A stretch of 64,000 bases of DNA from Pyrrhoderma lamaoense (taxonomy: Eukaryota > Basidiomycota > Agaricomycetes > Hymenochaetales > Hymenochaetaceae). Within the stretch, counting starts at the first letter, position 1. Every line of letters starts with the position of its first letter. The position numbers and the translations under genes were made by a program. Shown one piece after another: positions 45,946 to 58,298 of the stretch. Location of the stretch: positions 930,001 to 994,000 of the forward strand of contig NBAZ01000009.1 of NCBI GenBank assembly GCA_002794735.1, given 5' to 3'. The notes under the pieces were generated by a model. The model made no database searches and had not been told where the DNA came from. It saw nothing but the letters and a program-made list of their open reading frames with translations.

Positions 45946-48900
45946 ATGTCACATTCTTGGCCTTTCTCACGCCACACATTCACTTGCACATACGGGTTCA
46001 TGCTAACAATGTAACAAACACCACTAAACACTGGGACAAAGAAAGACAGCGCTCTATCTAACCACATTGTTACTGCGTGTGCTGCGTACATGAAGTTTTT
46101 CAAGCTCCAAAATTACATATCATTTAGACGCAAGTAAGCGCCAGCCACAAGCCACACTACGTACGCTTTACATACAAATGTACGCGTATTATGTTTTTGT
46201 ACAAAGGACCGTTGACGTGCCACGTCATACTCGGAATGAGATAATATAGCTAAGGGGGCTAGTAAAGTCGTGAAAGATCTGATTTCATTTTTGCAATGTG
46301 CTGGTGACATCTCTAGATTCATCATTATGAGGCGTAAATAGTCCTGTAAAGAAGAATGAGATTGGATGACATGTATGGGCGTCCGTCCGCTCAAAGGTCC
46401 ATGATATTGAGTCACACAGTAAGATTATGGTTCGGGTGAGAAATGTGATAGTTCCCGTCAATGGACTCTGAGTAGAGGATAGTAGATTGAGGTAGGCGAC
46501 TACAAACATATACAAACACACAATTATAATACTTGACATTCGTTATCCTGTACCATTCCCTTGGTACCTATCTATCTTCTTATATTATTGATACTGATTA
46601 TGACTCTGATACAATTTATTATAGCTTACATCAAGCTCAAGATAGTATGCAATAATAATGATAATCATAACTCTGATGTGTGAATTATAATTGAGCCAAG
46701 AAAAGGGGTTGAGAACTAACATGGGTACTCATCGGTACATGTGCATGACTATAGTAATGATACTCACACTTTGGTAGAGATATGATGTTTTAACAACGTG
46801 AGCTGAAGAGCGAAAGCTTGTATGCACATGCGTGGGTGAGGAATAGTCAAGCTCGAACAATCTTGAAGGCAGTGCTGCGCTCCTTGTGCCATCAAGCATC
46901 AGCATCAGCTTACACCAATCTTGTTCTATATACGACGCAATATATTATCGGTACACCTTGTTTCTAATCTAGACTAGTTGGTTATCGGAAGCTGTCATGG
47001 AATGACTCAGAATATAGCACATCAGCGTATGAATACCTTTTTTATATTGGCGTGCGTGCTGGGGTGATCATATTTGTTGTTGCTTGTGATGGTACACAAG
47101 AGTTCAATACAACGGCTATTCTGTCAAATACTACTTTAAATAGATACGCCCGAATAAGAGAGGCCTATCAAGCGCAAACATCTGTCTACAACATCTCTGT
47201 GAAATAAGGATATATCAAATATAGTTATCATCTACCTATCAAATTGACCCACTCATTTGGATTTACTTATCTGTTCCTTCTTCTTGTACAACCGTTCCGC
47301 AAGTTCCGAAGTGTTTTATTTTTCTAATAATAACATACTTTGTATTGTAGGAATACGGAATGTCTAACAGTGCGAAATACACATGATACGCATGATATGC
47401 TAGGCCAGCATAATTTCCATATTACGAGTTTATTGCTAATTCGCCCGAGGTGAGACAGCGCGGACTATTGCGTCTAAAAAGGTTCTTTGTATTCTCTTTT
47501 TTTTTCGCATCAAAAACTTGGCTGACACGAAGGCTTCTGTTCATGATGCTGATGGTGGAGCGAGCCACCGAACAAAGGGCTTTGAAAGGGTGGTTGTCCG
47601 AACACCCGAACGGAGAAAAAGGTACACGTTTCTTGTAAACTTGAGTTCTAGATCTTTGAGAGCAACTAACCATGGTAAACACGTGTTTGTGGATAGACTT
47701 CATCGTTACCCATCACTTTTGCAATCGCTTCGCTCAGCATTATTATCCCATTTTCTCGACTACTTAATTTACAAAATTACGGCGGGGGGGAGGGGATTGT
47801 GTAACAGAAATCGAAACGATTTTATCAGGTAATCAGCCCTCGATTTGAATTTCAAATAAAGTTAATAATCTAGTACACGTATTAATTACAACAACAGGAT
47901 TATTGAGTTTCAATTTTACACACTTTGCAAGTTTAGTGTGTAGAACAGTCAGCTTACTAATGATCATTAGTAACACGAGGCAATTGAGCATAACTTTAAG
48001 TTAGTTTTGATTCGGCCTTTCGGTGTTCATGTTAGCCCATCCTTGGTTCGAAATATGAGAAGTGGAGTGGGATCAGAGAAAAAATCACGAGCTAGACCTC
48101 TAGGCTCGAAGCGCCCATCATGGACTACCGAGTCTCAGGAGTCTCAGGATTGTCACGAATGTGTAGTACATCTAGTTCCCAAGTCAAGAACGACGATAGG
48201 TAGACGAAATACGCATCGGAAACAGTAAGGAAAAGAACAGGAATATCGAATCTCTGACTCAGATAAGATGTGGCTCAGTTAAAAAAAAGGAGGGCAAGAT
48301 AGGAGATGTAGAATGAGAGATGGTGGGAAAGACGAAAAGGCGCTTTCGCCCGTGCAGTGTCTGTTCACCTGTCTGTCGGTACGGAAATGCCTTATGACCG
48401 AGAGTAGAAAGGGAAGGCTACTAGCTTGATGGAATTAAATTGCAATCTACTCCAAGACCCAACTGACGAGGACTGAATTGGGCAAGTATTGGCCGCCGTC
48501 GACGTGGAACGAGGTACAGGATAAATTCTAGCTAAGCGCCTTCTTCATTTTCATTTTTCACAGCAATGTACTAACCGCCGACCGTTATTACATGTGTAAA
48601 GATGGTGATGACTTGTTGATGCAGTGTACACTGTTGTCCTTTACTTGATGTTTTTTTGCGAATGCTATGATGGACACTCCACGTGAGAGTTTTTTCTTTG
48701 GAATTTCCGTAATCCCGTAATGTCTAAACTAACAACCCCGGATTCATGCACCAACAGCAACTTGCATTCAACATGAGTTAATAACATTGTTTTGAGGTAA
48801 AAATTGCCAACTATCTATTTTTAAAATCCAAAGATGTACACTCATATCTACTTGACGGTGATCCGCACATTATCTTACCAATACACGTATCAGAGGCCAT

Positions 48901-50220
48901 TTCCTCTTCCGTCATATGCAAATGTATTGATCTTGAATCTACTCCGAAAATCGCTCCGAGGGTCAGGTATACCCCGCACCTAAATTTGATTTGCCCATAT
49001 GAGTTTCAAATCAGGGCAAATGCCACCGCGTCCATACTGGGTCTCTTCTGATCTTCTTCTTGATGCTGCTGCGCTCCGGGATGTCCTTTCTCGGAACACT
49101 TTCCGCTCTGCTTCTCTGATTGAGCCACCCTCCTCTTTGACTCGATAGAAACTCAAGCCACTCCTTTTCTTCCTCAATTACTAGCGGATGACAAATAATT
49201 GATGACGACAATGAGCCTTTCTCGTTTTCCTCACTGACTATGACACCGCCTGTGTAGCTGTGTACTTCCCTTTTCTGGGTTTCTACTTCACTTACTATAT
49301 CAAATTTCCTTCAATTTATTCCTTTTTCTCTCATTTACAATACTTTCCGAAGTGAGATACGTCCTCCGCCAAAGTACCAGATACGTGGGATACTGTCATT
49401 TTGAAAAGGAGGAACGAGAGAATACACCCGATGGATCGAGCGCGGTGTTGGAGCCATGGCTACAGACCCCTGCACCTACTCCTCCTTGCACTCTTCTCCC
49501 ATTTCTTCTTCTTCAGTGTGTCGCCAACTCTACTCCACTTGGTCCATTCTCAATGATATGTTTACATGTAATCTTTATATCAACAAATATCATGATATTA
49601 CATTTGTTATAGACATATACTAGATTATTCAGTCAAAGTAGCACGTCAGTTCGACTTATCTTATCGGAATCCTGGTGCCAGTAGATGTCACAGCGGTGTC
49701 CGCTCCTCTCTCGCTCACTGCATATATTCCAGTGCTGTGTAGAGGAGCAGTCTCTTCTTCATACCCACTCACGCCCCTCTTGAAAAAAATTGTTGTTCCC
49801 ATCTTTCCTCTCATATATCATCATAGCGACTCATCCCCCCCGGGGTGTTGAACACGGGTATCTGCTTATTGCCTCTTCCACTCTTCCTTCTGTTTGTTCG
49901 TGATTCGTATCGCTTGTCAATTCAAACGAACGTGTTCAGGCCGAGTCACACTGAGCGCTTGATACACAAAATTAATCTACCGAGTGATACCAACATCGAC
50001 AACAAAAATAAACAAAAGCGAATCAGAGAGTCGACGCTTGGTATTGTTTGGCTCTTGTTTGCAACACCGAGTCTCTCTAGAGCCGTCTCGGAGACCGTTT
50101 TCCGTGATCGTCGCAGGACTGGTCCAGAAAAAAAAGGAGGACCCTGTGTGCTTTGTGACAGGACTATAGAGGATCCTGTGCACCATTACACACTGCGCGT
50201 TCGCTCCCGCTCTTGCATCC
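45946..50220. other. gene-poor region
   Basis: About 4.3 kb with only short ORFs on both strands (46113-46415 minus, 47422-47832 both strands, 48007-48228 plus, 48980-49211 minus). None has a start/splice/domain pattern I can defend. 49200-49850 is pyrimidine-rich and may be the distal promoter of the DUF6699 gene. The ORF 49845-50558 runs through that promoter and is considered spurious. Confidence 0.35.
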
Positions 50221-50241
50221 CGGATTGGTATAAATACGTGT

Positions 50242-51087
50242 ATGTCCGCTCCACGTTCCTCCTCATCCCAATTGTACATCCCATTCTTACCGTTACCTTC
50301 ACCACCTTTCCCGGCAAACGTCTGCTCTACTTAAGTAGTATCAGATACGTTTGCACCCTTTTAATAACTTATCTCGTGCTCTTCTTGTACTTAAGTACTT
50401 CGAGGAGTGCCCCCATACCTGAAATCTTAACTGGCGCGACAAGCTTATTCATCTTCAGTACACTACACTCCAAACCCAGTCCCAATCCCTCTCCGACGAA
50501 ACTACCAACCGCGGTTCCCAATGCCACAATTCCTTCTACACCACGCCCTTGCTTTTAATCCTCAACGCCGACACGGCTACTCCATCGAGCCTTACCTGTC
50601 TTGGGACATTCGATTCCCACCGACGTATGCCTCGCATGCACGTTATGGTCTCTCACCGTCCATGCTAAGCCAACCCGCGACGAACCCACCCGTGCCCGTT
50701 TTCCGAATAGTCTGCAGTCTCTTTCCACATAGAAGCTGGTCTATCGAGGTGGTTCCCCGTCGGGGCCGTTATGTGACAGTAGAAGACGTGCTCGACGCTT
50801 TGTACTCCGGTTTGAGACACCGTGTGAGCGGAACTGAATGGGCTGAAGCCTCTAGAGCACACCAAGCACGAGTAGCGGAAGCATTCTACTCGAGAGCTCG
50901 TGCGACAAGCTACATATACTCACATGGGAAGGGTGAGAAGGAGCGAGCGTATTACGAAGAGAAGGAGAAGAAGGCGGGAGTGAGACGAGTGGACTGGCTC
51001 GTAAGGAGCACTTTGTTTGTCGGTCTAACTCCGAGCGTCGAAAGAGCATACACCTGGACTCTGACGACGAAGAGGGCAGAGAAGTGA
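50242..51087 (+). CDS. DUF6699 domain protein
   Basis: The main exon, open from about 50450, reads YTPNPVPIPLRRNYQPRF, RHGYSIEPYLSWDIRFPP, ATNPPVPVFRIVCSLFP, then the domain hallmark RYVTVEDVLDALYSGLRHRV, a charged coil (EKERAYYEEKEKK) and VRRVDWLVRSTLFVGLTPS, ending TGA/stop at 51085-51087. DUF6699 is a family of unknown function abundant in Agaricomycetes. An in-frame TAA at 50428 shows that an intron ends near 50452 (ttcttcag). The ATG at 50242 (MSAPRSSSSQLYIPF) is in the same frame and is the best first-exon candidate, but it lies only 15 bp after a TATA-like tataaat, so the start is provisional. Confidence 0.65.
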
Positions 51088-52870
51088 ACGAAATATTCCT
51101 CCTGCTTGAGAAGTTGCAGAAGCAGAAGCAACACAATGACGACGACATTGGCGATCGCCGCGATCGACGTAATCGACATATCAATTGATCCGTTCCGAGA
51201 AGGAGTTATCTTATCAGTTTAATATTCTTTGTTCTCCTTTCACGCAACTCACACAGACTTATGCATATGCCTCAAGCTTATATATATATATATGCAATTC
51301 TCATTTCTATCCAGCAACTCACATTATTCTCGCATCTGTTCTACTTTTTCTGTATTCTTATCCATTGTTGTCCTGCATGTTCTCATCGATTCTGTATTTT
51401 TACTTGTCACCTGCTTGGATGTATCCCTTTTCCTATTTCCACATTCCATTTAATTTCCTTTTTACCCCGCTATTCCCGATTAATTCCTGCCGTTTCCTTT
51501 GTCGGGTATTATGCCCATCATACCCTTTCATATCACATATTCATCCTTTTACACCTTTACGTATCCCTCCAATCCTTTTCCGCGCGCATGGACGACGCAC
51601 ACTTCATCGCATTCATATCGTCATATCCGTACGCTCTACCTCTTCGGAGTTGTAAATGTCGGATATTGGCTTATTAATAGACATTTTAAACATAATTCAC
51701 TTGCTATCCACGTTTAAACTTTTAAGCTTCCTTCTTGATTCCAAATTTCTCTTATCAACCTTTTCTCTTGATCTTCCATTCATGTCGTGAATGGTTGTAT
51801 CATATCCAAATTCACAAACCGAACTGAATTATAACTTTTAACTCCCGTCTTTATTCTCTTTAATCGATTCCCCTCATCCAACAATACTCTCTAACATTTC
51901 TCTTTCATTAACTTTTACTTACCAAATTTGTGACCAGTGGACACTTCATCACTTATCCACCCCTCTGCTTTTTTTTCTTTTATGACAAGCATACGCTGCC
52001 TTATTTTTTTACGAGTTAACGGGTTTAACGTCTTTATTACACGCTTTGTTATGAATCCAGAATTTTAACTTTCACGGTTCTCGAGATTTTTTGGCCCAGT
52101 TTATCTCATTTTTCGATGCATTCGTGTTCAGTAATTCTTTTTGGGAAAGGCGAAGGATTGGTGATAAACGAACTCCTCCGCGAGGACGCTGGTACGTTGT
52201 CTTTGAGCGTTGAGTCGAGTCGACTGTCCCCCCTCTTCTTCTTTCCTAATCGGATCTCCACGTTCTATGTACCATTACATTTCAAGAATGCTTACGAGGA
52301 AGATGGCCGCAGAAAGGGCTTAAGCCAAACCGGGGAATACGGGTCGGGATGAAACACAGGTCGAGTCGAGTTGAGACGTAGAAATTGGGTATAATAAGGA
52401 ACAGAAGAAGAGTCGATAGAATGTTCACCGTGTTGAGCACGTTGTTGGACACATCTTAATTTTTTTTCTTAATTCTTGCTTACCCCTTTCCTACTATCCT
52501 CCTCTACCTCTTTTCGCAACCCTCCAAGTATCCCAATCCTTTTCTCCTTTTCGACACAATTAAACTACATATGAAATTTATGAGACCTAGTTCACCCGCA
52601 TGTTCTATGTATTGATTAAACCAGAAATACATGGTTATGATATAAATTCCTCCTATTCGGTAAGACAGATACTCTTGAAAAAATTATGTATCAAAGAGCA
52701 ATATTCTGAGTGAACGGACTAGGAGTGAGAGTCGACTGCTTAGTCAGCGTTTTTTCCCACACTATGAACACGTATCAAATCTCACTTTAGTCTAAAGAAA
52801 CCCTGCGCGCGTCAGCGCAAAGTCACCTCTGCAAGTCACGATTTTATAGTAGCTTACGGTGTCGACGAAG
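51088..52870. other. intergenic, AT- and pyrimidine-rich
   Basis: Includes a (TA)7 run at about 51279-51293. Overlapping ORFs in 51185-51717 and 52116-52352 look like low-complexity chance frames. The last few hundred bases are the promoter of the p24 gene. Confidence 0.45.
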
Positions 52871-53849
52871 ATGGCTCATCGACGAGCAGCTTCGCGCCCG
52901 TACATGCCCATGTCATCCTTATCTTTCCTAATATCTCGTGTTTCCGTTTTCCTTCTTCTGTCAACTATCTTCGTACAGCAAGCATATGCAATTAAGTTTG
53001 CCCTCCCGGCGTACAGGAACCCTCCAGCAAAATGTATCTGGAACAGTGTTCACCCTAACCAACTAGTTATCGTCACAGCGAATGTTGCTCCTGGAGAGAA
53101 ACAGAGAGTGGATATCGAGATTGTGGATTCAAGTGCTCAGAAGAATCAGTATTTGAGTAAGAGGAATATTAATGGAGAGACAAGGTTAGCGGTTACTGCG
53201 CATGCGGAAGGGGATGTTGGAGTTTGTTTTAGGAATTATTTGGATAGAGGTACGCCTTGTTTCGCTATTTTCCATGTATATTGAGTTTTTGGGGATTGCG
53301 TGAAGAAATACTAATTTGATGTTATAATTGCTGTTGTCTTGGATTTAATGGGATAGATGTAGGAAACGAAGATACACCAAGCCGCTCTCGGGTCGTTGAC
53401 CTTGATGTCGACATTGGTGCTGATGCTGTAGATTATAAGTGCGTTTATTTGACCGTTTTTTAATTAGGGACACGCTATCACCGCTACCACTATTAATATG
53501 CTTATTTGAAAACTACCTTTCTCTTCAGTGCTATCGCTGCTCAAGAATCACTCTCTGGTCTTGAGACTGAAATGCGCAAACTTGAAGGAATTGTAAAAGA
53601 AATTGTCGACGAAATGAACTACCTAAAACAACGAGAAGAGCGGTTCTCGTCAACTAATGGTAAGACCTTCATCTTTCTTTCTCTTTTTTTTTACTCATCA
53701 TTACGCTGACACTACACTGGTTAACAGAATCTACCAACAAGCGGGTCCAGAACTTTGGTTTCTTCACTTTTATTGCTCTTGTTGCTTTGGGTGTATGGCA
53801 GATCTTTCATCTTCGCTCATACTTCAAACGGAAGTACCTTATTGATTAA
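52871..53849 (+). CDS. ERV25: p24-family COPII/COPI cargo receptor, Erv25 (delta) type
   Basis: Exons 52871-53249, 53357-53438, 53529-53659, 53728-53849; 237 residues, no defect. Signal peptide to about residue 39 (FVQQAYA|IKF), a GOLD domain with the paired cysteines at PAKCIW and VGVCFRNYL, a coiled coil (SGLETEMRKLEGIVKEIVDE), a single transmembrane helix (FGFFTFIALVALGVWQIF) and a short cytosolic tail LRSYFKRKYLID. p24 proteins cycle between ER and Golgi and load GPI-anchored cargo into vesicles. The RSYFKRKYLID tail favours the delta/Erv25 branch. A decayed copy of its last exon lies at 57480-57600. Confidence 0.88.
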
Positions 53850-54545
53850 AGCCTCCCTAATGTTTACTTCGCATTTCGTTATCTTTTTGTAATCACATAT
53901 TTTTTTTCTTTCAAAAATACATGGGCTGGGTCTATCATTGATTTTGCGCTCAATGTCATATTTTTTCCCCTTACGTTCGTCCGGAAATGATAGGATAACA
54001 ACTTCTTAAGCTCACGAATCGGCTCAAGTAAAATAGCCTATCACAGTCTGTTTATAACATGTGACGGTGGCGGCGATAATGGGTTCAGTAAGTATGCGAT
54101 TCAGTTCTTTGATTTGAAAGTATGGATCTTTCTTTTTGAAGGTAACTCATACAATAGTGTCATCGCAGGTACGTATTGAAGGAACTTATAAGCGTCTCAT
54201 CAACAGCGAGAAATCTACTTTAATGATGACCATAGATGTTTCCTGGATAAAAGACGAGCCTAAAAAGTAATTTAGTCCTTTAGCGCATGGAGAGTCTCTC
54301 ATCATAGCTCCGCATAAGAATACAATGTTCGTTGCGCCTTGGAGTCTTTACGTAGCATCTGTAATCAAAGAAGCTCTGAACAAGCTTTCGGCCTTTCTTA
54401 ACACCCAATCTTCACTCGTGACTCGATTGAATCACTACAAAAATAATCTTGACACTGATTCGACCATGAAGGCATAGACTGAAGTATATATTAGTAGACG
54501 GAATAATTTTATCTTCACTTCACAACTTTTCATCATTACTCATAT
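53850..54545. repeat. spacer duplicated with the P450 unit, copy 1
   Basis: Matches 57600-58290 in order: aagtaccttatt.attaaag, catgggctg.g..tatcattga, the gtaaaatag/gtaagataa stretch, .cggcg..aa.ggg and gcgcatggagagtctctcat/gcacatggaaactctttcat. It links the Erv25 stop with the P450 C1 start. Confidence 0.6.
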
Positions 54546-54549
54546 CAGA

Positions 54550-57138
54550 ATGCGTTTCACTTTTACGATCTACTATCTGTCATCGGGATCCTTGCGACCT
54601 GTGAACTATCAAGACTATGGTTTCATTCGAGAAGGAGAAATCAGTCTTTACCTCTTCCCCTGGGCCAAGGGGGCTTCCAATAGTCGGCAATCTATTAGAT
54701 ATGCTTGCTGCGAGGAGAACCGACACTTTAGAGAAGTGGAAGAATGATTACGGTGAGCAGAGCGGACCGTTATATGTATGATTTAATTGCTTGTTCAACA
54801 CCGATAACCTATCTGCATATAAGGCCCTATCATACATTTGAAGGTCTTTGGGACATCATATATCTATCTGAATGACTATCAGCTTACAGTTGAGCTATTT
54901 GAAAAGCGGGGAAGCATGTATTCCTCTCGTCCGCACCTGGTTATGAATGACCTGTAGGTATCCCAATATAGTGAGGTTACAAACATAAGAATGGGTCAGA
55001 CTCTGATACTCGTGTGATAACTAGGGAAGGATGGAGTGAATGGTTTATTGGAGCCCTTCCTTATGGACATGAACTACGCAGCTTACGACAGAGTCTTCAT
55101 CACTTCTTCAACTGTCAGAAATTCCGAATTACTTTCCAGCTCAGCTTCATTCTGCTCGAAAATTATCGGAACGACTTATCAACGATCCACAGAAATGTGC
55201 AGAATTAATCAAGTAGTAAGACGTGATGCTAATTTGATTATCTATATATATTGACATAAGGATATGCTCAGTTCGGTGGCAGAACTAGTGATGATGATTA
55301 CACACGGTTACGAAAGTATGTCTTTCATCATCTTTATAAAGTACATTGTCATTACTAATTGCGCTCCGATCCGTAAATATCTTCATATTCAAAATAGTCG
55401 CAGAAGTGAACGATCCTTTTATAGCCATAGCTGAGAAGGGTGTTGAATTTTTTGCCGACGCCCAAGGATTCTACCTTGTGAACGATCTATCTTGGCTGCA
55501 ATATCTACCATCGTGGCTCCCAGGAATGGGTTTTCTGAAAGTAGTGGAGGAAGGCTATAAAAGATCCATGGAGATGTATAGGAAGCCATACGAGATGTTC
55601 AAGAAGAATTATGTAAGTTACTGATACATCTATTCTCAATTCGAGTTTCTTTGAACGTGTTCCGAACTCGTACTGATATGATGTTATGAAGGAGGAGAAA
55701 GGACAGGGTGCTTCCTCTTTAGCGGCCAAACTACTCGAGAAGAGTAAGACTAAAAGGGGTAGAAACGCTGACGAAGATTTGGTTGCTAAGGCCACTTCAA
55801 TTATATATGCTGGTGTGTAGTACTGTCTGTTTTGTGAATGACCTCTAATAGTAATTACCCTTATATAACTATGTACTGATAAACCTAAAGCTGGGGCCGA
55901 TACGGTTTGTTCTTTGATAACCAATTTTTGCTAAGACTAATATCTCTGTATTGTCTGCTATAACGTCATGAAGACGGTATCGGCTCTCATGACATTCATA
56001 TTAGCTATGGTCCTTCATCCAGAAGTCCAGAAGCGAGCACATGAAGAGCTGGATAGTGTCCTTGGAAAGAATGTTCTTCCTACATTCGACGATCTACCGA
56101 AGTTGAAGTATATTGATGCAATCCGAAAGGAATGCTTACGGTACGTTGTATCGGTATCTACCTCTTTAATTCCTATCTTGAACGCTAGTACTATCTTGGA
56201 ATATTTCTTACTGCCCTTGTAGATGGCAATCAGTAGTCTCAACTAGTGGGTATATAATCTTTGATATACACAAGATGATATATTTATCCCTGAATAAATC
56301 CTCTACTAGCCAACCCACATACGGTAGAAATTGACGATGAGATAGACGGCTATGCGATCCCTGCTAATAGCGTTGTGATAGCTAATATTTGGTATGTCTT
56401 TTTTAGTATATATCAGATACTCAGCATCCCCTTCTTGTTCATTCTGCTGACTTGAACAAGAGACTAACCGATACTCAGGGCAATTCTCCGTGACCCGGTC
56501 GATTATCCCAATGCCAAGAAATTTCTGCCTAGTCGCTTCATGAAAAGCCCTACGGGAGTTTCATTTAAAAATCCGGAGGTAGGTCGGGATCCTGGTAGGA
56601 TAGCGTTCAGTCTTGGTAGAAGGTGAGATATGATCAGATATAATATTTGACTGTAATTTCGATTCTATTGATATATCAACCGTCAATCCGACCTAGACAT
56701 TGTCCTGGAAAGCACTTCGCAGAAAGTCATGTAAGCCTCCATATCATCTCCCCACCACCGCTTACTATAACGTAAAAATCCTATCTGCTTGACATTCCTT
56801 TCTAGCTTTTTATTGATATGGCTACTATCCTCGCGACATGCAATATCGAGAAGACTGTTGATAATATCAGAGATGGGATACCGGTGACCATAACCCCAGA
56901 CATTGCATATACACAACAGTTTGTTAGGTATGTATCCAGCGTCATGACCGTTACGAAGTAGTCGTCACTATAAAGAAAGTTTTCGGCTAATTGAGACTCC
57001 TCCCCCACCTGTGATTAGACATCCTTTACCTTTCAGGTGCTCGATCAAGCCTGGAATAGCGAAATTCCATCGTTGCTTCATCAGTCGAATGAGGATAGCA
57101 TATGTTCTGGTCAGCGATTAACTTCAAGACCTACATAA
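54550..57138 (+). pseudogene. CYP64-like cytochrome P450, copy C1, four frame breaks
   Basis: Parallels C2 exon by exon. Proline hinge LPLPPGPRGLPIVGN after one missing C near 54658; I-helix AGADTT spliced from two exons (donor about 55913); K-helix KECLR; YAIPANSVVIANIW; haem loop FSLGRRHCPGKHF, its R codon split at about 56622. Missing bases: near 54553 (start region), 54658 (CCCC), 55115 and 57052 (before NSEIPSLL). The conceptual stop is 57136-57138, in the frame restored at the end. The type resembles basidiomycete O-methylsterigmatocystin-oxidoreductase-like P450s; substrate unknown. Young pseudogene or base-call errors. Confidence 0.75.
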
Positions 57139-57379
57139 GTACACATTTGAAGTTGGAATACGTTTTGTCTTATTTGTATATTGTAATATTGTTGCGTTTA
57201 AGGATCAGAGTTGAGTGATAGCTGCGAGACGAGTCTGTTGTGTTGAATTACACCATGGACACTAACACAAGCAACAACTCTTTTTCTTCAATACTATATA
57301 GCTACTTCTACTTATCACCATATAAATGAATCTCGTATATCAAACTTAGACATGATTACGATGTTTATGAATTCAGCTA

Positions 57380-57790
57380 CCCGAAACAGTGAGAAGAAAT
57401 GCTAGTAAGGTTCCACGTTTCTTCCTATCATATACATGCACATCTCATTATAGCTGTAACGTCAGTTATCGAAGTCTGCCAACGAGCGTCTTTGGGGCTT
57501 TGATTATTTCATACTCTTTGTCCATGTTGCTCTGTATATTTAGCAGTTTCTATTTCTTCGCCTATGCTTAAAACAGAAGTACCTTAATGTTTAAAGTTTC
57601 TCTTATATTCACTAATATTTCAGATTATTACTACTTTTTCCTTTCTTTATGTTACGTGGGCTGCGGATATCATTGAGTGTGCGTTTAGCGTCGAATTTTC
57701 TCTGTTTCCATCTCCAATTAAATAATCAACTCCCAAGATTACGAATTGGATCAGGTAAGATAATCTAACATGGTCTACTCTTGGCATGTG
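57380..57790 (+). pseudogene. relic of the Erv25 last exon and its 3' flank
   Basis: From ccaacgagcgtc (about 57478) through cttaaaacagaagtacctt (about 57567-57585) the DNA follows ERV25 exon 4 (ccaacaagcgggtc ... cttcaaacggaagtacctt, 53733-53841) and then its 3' UTR. Several substitutions and indels; no open frame. It marks the tandem duplication junction: Erv25-P450 became Erv25-P450-(dead Erv25)-P450. Confidence 0.7.
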
Positions 57791-58298
57791 GCAGAGACGG
57801 CGCTAAAGGGCCGGTCAATATACAAAAGTCTCATCTTATGGCAGTTCATTGCTTGTTTTGAGATGGTCGCATGCAACGATGTTGTCTAGCATACTGCACA
57901 CTGGCAAAACTGGTAAGCAACTTCTCTTAAGAGGGAAAGAAGTCCTAGCCTATATTTAATTTAAGGATGCTTCCCAGAAGTAGAAGAACAAACTCTCCCC
58001 AAGCACATGGAAACTCTTTCATTGTAGCATCAATTAAGATTCCGATACACTTACCTCCTTGAAGGGTTTGATATGACATTTAGATAAAGAGGCTTTGTGA
58101 AGACTTTTAAGGTATTCTCTAGGCCTCAGTATACCCACTTAGAATTCTGTTACGATCGCCACAATGGTATTGGTTCTTTCCCATCAACCTATGGAGATAT
58201 AGTGGAGATGTGGTGGAGATGTGTCTGGGATATAAGCCAGTACACAGGAACATGTCCTTTCACCAACTCAATCCCTTTCTTTTAGTTCTTACATTATA

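Noticed and set aside
47422..47832. Overlapping ORFs on both strands as genes
   Set aside because: No domain, no splice partners, and mutually antisense.
49845..50558. 237-codon ORF upstream of the DUF6699 gene
   Set aside because: Different frame from the DUF6699 exon, Thr/Leu/Arg-biased chance composition, and it spans a TATA-like site and the likely promoter.
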